From: Flavobacteriales bacterium
GTDB taxonomy: Bacteria; Bacteroidota; Bacteroidia; Flavobacteriales_E; Vicingaceae
DNA: 64,000 nucleotides
NCBI GenBank assembly: GCA_002401955.1
Contig: NVUQ01000008.1
Location: forward strand, 1 to 64,000
Reading direction: 5' to 3'
Below, in pieces: positions 60,799-64,000 of the stretch (positions are counted from its first letter, which is position 1; each line of letters begins with the position of its first letter). Below the pieces are notes generated by a model. That model was not told the DNA's origin. It made no database searches and saw only the letters and a program-made list of their open reading frames with translations. The translations under genes were made by a program, and so were the position numbers.

Positions 60799-61335
60799 AT
60801 GAAAGCTAATAGATTTATAATTATTTTTTTATTAAAAGCGATTGGAGTATATGCCTCTTGGTATGTTATTTACGATTTGTGGCTAAAAAAGGTTGGTACA
60901 TTAGATAATTGGATTGTTGATAGCATAGTTTATTTTTCTTCAAAAATTTTAACATCATTTAATTACATGATATATGTTGATAATCAAACTATAGGAATAT
61001 ATGATGCTGCATCAAATGTATTTGTAGGTACTGGTTGTAATGGCTTAGAAATGATGGTTTTATTTGTTGGATTTGTATTGATTTTTGACGGCAGTTGGAA
61101 ACATAAAATTTGGTTTATTCCTGCAGGAATAATTATCCTTCATATTTTAAATATTGCAAGAGTCTTATCGCTTATTTTTATCGGAAAATATTTTACGTTG
61201 GAATTGTTAGAGTTTAATCACAAATATACTTTCACGATTATTTTGTACGTTATAACGTTTTTCGGATGGATGATTTGGGTGAAATATTTTTCGCAAACAA
61301 ATTCAAACATAAAAAAAGATGTTAAATCGAAATAA
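60799..61335 (+). CDS. xrtF: Exosortase family protein XrtF
   Basis: 178 residues with about four to five membrane helices. The exosortase/archaeosortase catalytic triad is complete: C80 in VGTGCNGLEMMVLF, R121 in HILNIARVLSLIF and H141 in EFNHKYTF. The protein is a membrane-embedded cysteine protease-transpeptidase that cuts a C-terminal sorting signal. The length and the FxG(S/T)GCNG block are those of the short Bacteroidetes type called XrtF. The Met at 60799 is the true start; an ATG 4 nt before gives an immediate stop. The next gene overlaps it by 17 bp, and a probable substrate lies two genes downstream. Confidence 0.92.
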   Translation: MKANRFIIIFLLKAIGVYASWYVIYDLWLKKVGTLDNWIVDSIVYFSSKILTSFNYMIYVDNQTIGIYDAASNVFVGTGCNGLEMMVLFVGFVLIFDGSWKHKIWFIPAGIIILHILNIARVLSLIFIGKYFTLELLEFNHKYTFTIILYVITFFGWMIWVKYFSQTNSNIKKDVKSK

Positions 61336-61768
61336 AATAGTAGTCATTTTATGTTTTCTACTATTACTATTATCTGTTTATATTAAAGAAATCTTATCGT
61401 TAGAAATTAATTCACTTATAGCTGGAGGTAATAAGTTTAGTAAAGTAGGTGTTTTAAAAGAGTTGTCTACAAATGAATTAGTTAAATGGAAATGGCTTGT
61501 ATCTATCTTTTTTACAATAGTAATTAGCATTCTTACATTATTGTCTTTCCATTTTTGGTTTAAAAATATAACTTACACCAAAATGGTAGCTAAATTATAT
61601 TTAATAGTATTGTGTCTTGTTATTTTTATAGGGGGAGCTGGATTTTTAACCATTGGTTTTAGTGAGGTGTACCCATTACTGAGAAGGGTTTTTGGAATAA
61701 TTCATTCTCCAATACCTTTTTTTATTCTTTTTGTATTGTTTTATTGGAAGGAGAAAGAAGAATTATAA
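61319..61768 (+). CDS. Exosortase F system-associated membrane protein
   Basis: 149 residues with four membrane helices. MLNRNKIVVILCFLLLLLSV is the first, followed by a polar loop SLIAGGNKFSKVGVLKELST, then helices near 55, 90 and 125. FSEVYPLLRRVFGIIHSPIP near 112 is a conserved-looking block between the last two helices. Proteins of this size that overlap xrtF are the usual partner in Flavobacteria. The function is not known; it may support the sortase or its substrate in the membrane. Confidence 0.85.
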   Translation: MLNRNKIVVILCFLLLLLSVYIKEILSLEINSLIAGGNKFSKVGVLKELSTNELVKWKWLVSIFFTIVISILTLLSFHFWFKNITYTKMVAKLYLIVLCLVIFIGGAGFLTIGFSEVYPLLRRVFGIIHSPIPFFILFVLFYWKEKEEL

Positions 61769-61848
61769 AAAAACAACCAAATTGTATTTTAATACGTATA
61801 GATGATACAAATTTATCTTAATAAAGATAGATAACTTCAAATATTTAT

Positions 61849-61856
61849 TACATTTG
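61849..61856 (+). promoter_or_regulatory. Possible -7 box TACATTTG before the small sorting substrate
   Basis: TACATTTG matches TAnnTTTG and ends 9 nt before the ATG at 61866. It would give the substrate gene its own transcript, with a leader of about 6 nt, separate from xrtF. No TTG is seen at -33. Confidence 0.4.
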
Positions 61857-61865
61857 CATCAAATT

Positions 61866-62102
61866 ATGAATAAGATTAAATACATATTGCCTTTACTTAT
61901 TTTAGGGTTATTAATAACTGTTCCTTGTGTTGATGTTCTAGCTGGAGGGCCTCCTTGTTGCCCTGTACAAACCCCACCATTGGCATGTGATGGTATTTTG
62001 CCTCCATGCCCTCAAATCCCTTTAGATGGAGGTTTAAGCGCTCTATTAGTCGCTGGAGTTGCTTATGGAGCTAAAAAGATTTTTGGAAAATCAAAATCAT
62101 AA
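61866..62102 (+). CDS. 78-residue protein with PID-CTERM-like sorting signal, probable XrtF substrate
   Basis: 78 residues from ATG 61866; a TTG 12 nt earlier is rejected. Signal peptide 1-26 (MNKIKYILPLLILGLLITVP then CVDVLA). The mature core is only about 25 residues, very rich in Pro and Cys (Cys at 31, 32, 41, 48). IPLDGG (51-56) opens the tail: a hydrophobic segment LSALLVAGVAYGA (57-69) and a basic end KKIFGKSKS. The three-part motif, transmembrane stretch and basic tail is the architecture of exosortase targets; the IPxDGG motif recalls the short Bacteroidetes PID-CTERM proteins. Position 97 nt after the XrtF-associated gene supports the pairing. What the peptide does once sorted is unknown. 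Confidence 0.85.
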   Translation: MNKIKYILPLLILGLLITVPCVDVLAGGPPCCPVQTPPLACDGILPPCPQIPLDGGLSALLVAGVAYGAKKIFGKSKS

Positions 62103-62191
62103 ATTACGTGTAATTTTTCCTTTCATCACTTATTCAAATTGTTGAAAATTTCTTTTTTTCATTTCTTTTCCTTTTCCATAAGGAATAGTTT

Positions 62192-62199
62192 TATCTTTG
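62192..62199 (+). promoter_or_regulatory. Probable -7 box of glyA (TATCTTTG)
   Basis: TATCTTTG matches TAnnTTTG and ends 23 nt before the glyA ATG, giving a leader of about 19 nt. A -33 TTG is not evident. Confidence 0.5.
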
Positions 62200-62221
62200 T
62201 TGCTCTCTAAAAAAATAGATT

Positions 62222-63517
62222 ATGGGTGCTGATAAAGAAATATTCGATTTAATTGCTGAAGAAGCTATTAGACAAAAAGAAGGTGTAGAATTAATTGCCT
62301 CTGAAAATTACGTTAGTGATGATGTAATGGAAGCGATGGGTAGTGTTTTAACCAATAAATATGCTGAAGGATTGCCCTTTAAACGATATTATGGTGGTTG
62401 TGAAGTTGTTGATGAAATAGAAGATCTTACCAGAGAAAGAGCAAAACAATTATTTAATGCTGAGTGGGTAAATGTTCAGCCTCATTCTGGAGCACAAGCA
62501 AATGCTGCAGTAATGTTAGGTGTTTTAAACCCTGGAGATAAAATTTTAGGATTTGATTTGTCTCATGGTGGCCATTTAACACATGGTTCTCCAGTAAACT
62601 TTTCAGGAAAACTATATAAAACAAGCTTTTACGGAGTAAGTAAAGAAACAGGAACGGTTGATTATGATGCAATGGAAGAGGTTGCTTTAAAAGAAAAACC
62701 TCAATTAATTATTGCTGGAGCATCAGCCTATTCTCGCGATTGGGATTATGCTAGAATGAGAGCTTTGGCTGATAAAGTAGGAGCTTTATTATTGGCAGAT
62801 ATATCCCATCCATCAGGATTAATTGCAAGAGGGTTATTAAATGACCCAATGCCTCATTGTCATATTATAACTACTACAACACACAAAACATTGCGTGGAC
62901 CAAGAGGCGGAATGATTATGATGGGGAAGGATTTTGAAAACCCAATGGGACATAAAACCATGAAAGGCGTGACTAAAATGATGAGTCAAGTGTTAGATGG
63001 AGCTGTTTTCCCAGGAACACAAGGAGGACCATTAGAACATGTTATTGCCGCTAAAGGAGTTGCTTTTAAAGAAGCAATGACTGATGAGTATATGGATTAC
63101 TGTATTCAGGTAATGAAAAATGCCAAAGTAATGGCTGACGAATTGGTGAAGAGAGGTTACGGAGTTATTTCTGGAGGAACAGATAACCATTGTATGTTAA
63201 TTGATTTAAGATCTAAAGATATTACAGGTAAAGAAGCAGAAAACTTATTAGTAACTGCAGATATTACGGTAAACAAAAACATGGTTCCTTTTGATGAAAG
63301 ATCACCATTTGTAACTTCAGGAATAAGAGTTGGAACTGCAGCAATTACAACAAGAGGAGTTAAAGAAGAAGAAATAATTAAGATTGTAGAATTTATAGAT
63401 AGAGTAATTACGAACAGAGATAACGAAGAAGTTATTGATGAGGTAAGAACAGAAATAAATGAAATGATGAATAAGTATCCATTGTTTCAATTATCACCAA
63501 ATACGGTAGAACAATGA
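62222..63517 (+). CDS. glyA: Serine hydroxymethyltransferase
   Basis: Interconverts serine and glycine with tetrahydrofolate. 431 residues, the usual length for Bacteroidetes. [20 protein letters not shown] near 20, [20 protein letters not shown] near 45, [20 protein letters not shown] near 85 and the PLP Lys in [16 protein letters not shown] near 220 (the Schiff base). The PFKRYYGG form is typical of the phylum, where other groups have PGxRYYGG. Stop and the fahA start share ATGA. Confidence 0.98.
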   Translation: MGADKEIFDLIAEEAIRQKEGVELIASENYVSDDVMEAMGSVLTNKYAEGLPFKRYYGGCEVVDEIEDLTRERAKQLFNAEWVNVQPHSGAQANAAVMLGVLNPGDKILGFDLSHGGHLTHGSPVNFSGKLYKTSFYGVSKETGTVDYDAMEEVALKEKPQLIIAGASAYSRDWDYARMRALADKVGALLLADISHPSGLIARGLLNDPMPHCHIITTTTHKTLRGPRGGMIMMGKDFENPMGHKTMKGVTKMMSQVLDGAVFPGTQGGPLEHVIAAKGVAFKEAMTDEYMDYCIQVMKNAKVMADELVKRGYGVISGGTDNHCMLIDLRSKDITGKEAENLLVTADITVNKNMVPFDERSPFVTSGIRVGTAAITTRGVKEEEIIKIVEFIDRVITNRDNEEVIDEVRTEINEMMNKYPLFQLSPNTVEQ

Positions 63518-64000
63518 TAAAAGCAAACGATAAAAACATTAAAACTTGGTTGGAAGTTCCTGAAAATTCAGATTTTCCAATTCAAAATATCCCTTTTGGA
63601 ATAGCGAAAGCTAATAATGAAATTTTTGTAGCATCAAGAATAGGAGATACTGTAATCAATTTGTATAAACTATCCCAAATGGGTTGTTTTAATAATATTG
63701 ATGCCGAGTTTTTTAATGAAGACAAGTTAAATGACTTCATGTTATTAGGAAAACAAGCAACAAGAGATGTGAGAAACGAAATTTCTGATGTTTTTAATGT
63801 TGAGAATGAAGCTAAAAAAGCTGAATTACAAGATGTTTTAGTTAATGTGAATGAAGTAGAAATGCTACTGCCAATACAAGTTGGTGATTACACCGATTTT
63901 TACTCGAGTGAGCAACATGCATATAATGTAGGTTGTTTATTTAGAGATCCTGATAATGCATTAATGCCAAACTGGAAACATATCCCTGTTGGTTATCATG
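63514..64000 (+). CDS. fahA: Fumarylacetoacetase, N-terminal part (cut by window end)
   Basis: The first 162 residues of a gene that continues past the window. It opens at ATG 63514, overlapping glyA by 4 bp. [20 protein letters not shown] near 11 is the fumarylacetoacetase N-terminal SH3-like domain signature, and the catalytic domain begins with [20 protein letters not shown] near 119, which holds the metal Asp and the catalytic His region, then [12 protein letters not shown]. The full enzyme hydrolyses fumarylacetoacetate at the end of tyrosine degradation. Confidence 0.92.
   Translation, partial: MIKANDKNIKTWLEVPENSDFPIQNIPFGIAKANNEIFVASRIGDTVINLYKLSQMGCFNNIDAEFFNEDKLNDFMLLGKQATRDVRNEISDVFNVENEAKKAELQDVLVNVNEVEMLLPIQVGDYTDFYSSEQHAYNVGCLFRDPDNALMPNWKHIPVGYH

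Overview
The window is a 64 kb piece of an AT-rich Bacteroidetes chromosome, almost certainly a gliding-type member of the Flavobacteriales. The evidence is internal: type IX secretion cargo with both kinds of C-terminal sorting domain, a PorP/SprF partner, SprB repeats, an exosortase of the XrtF type, TAnnTTTG promoter boxes, and the flavobacterial neighbour set rlmH/DUF4783/nadC/BrkB. No rRNA, tRNA, CRISPR array, insertion sequence or phage gene was seen.

Layout. Positions 1-6.7 kb hold a heavy-metal RND efflux set on the minus strand (His-rich small protein, CusB-like adaptor, CusA-like pump, TolC-like outer membrane factor). Next is a large SprB-repeat type IX cargo gene (6.8-9.5 kb). From 9.7 to 25.2 kb there is mostly housekeeping: an RluA-type pseudouridine synthase, mutL, two rhomboid proteases, uvrB, a glycosyltransferase, mazG, a lipid A deacylase, a DUF2807 lipoprotein, a GT39 enzyme, BrkB, nadC, DUF4783 and rlmH. 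At 25.4-30.3 kb a secreted HExxH metalloprotease with a gliding-motility-type C-terminus is followed directly by its PorP/SprF-type partner.

From 30.3 to 60.5 kb lies a surface polysaccharide locus, nearly all on the minus strand and read from wzc (60.5 kb) downwards. It combines a NeuB-centred nonulosonate cassette, an acyltransferase broken at two simple repeats, methyltransferases, a Wzx flippase, an acetamidino module (WbpG-like with HisH2/HisF2), a 3-amino-sugar module (oxidoreductase, acetyltransferase, aminotransferase), a Wzy-like polymerase and about nine glycosyltransferases. A Gmd-like gene sits on the opposite strand. The first 42 codons of a LegB-like 4,6-dehydratase survive between wzc and neuB, so the nonulosonate part has been remodelled by deletion.

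Divergent from wzc is a three-gene exosortase cassette: xrtF, its associated membrane protein, and a 78-residue protein that looks like a minimal sorting substrate. glyA and the start of fahA close the window. The most interesting points are the XrtF cassette, the acyltransferase whose two frame breaks are each exactly one repeat unit, the CBS-aminotransferase fusion in the nonulosonate set, and the legB remnant. All functions are read from sequence motifs and memory of the families; no search was run.
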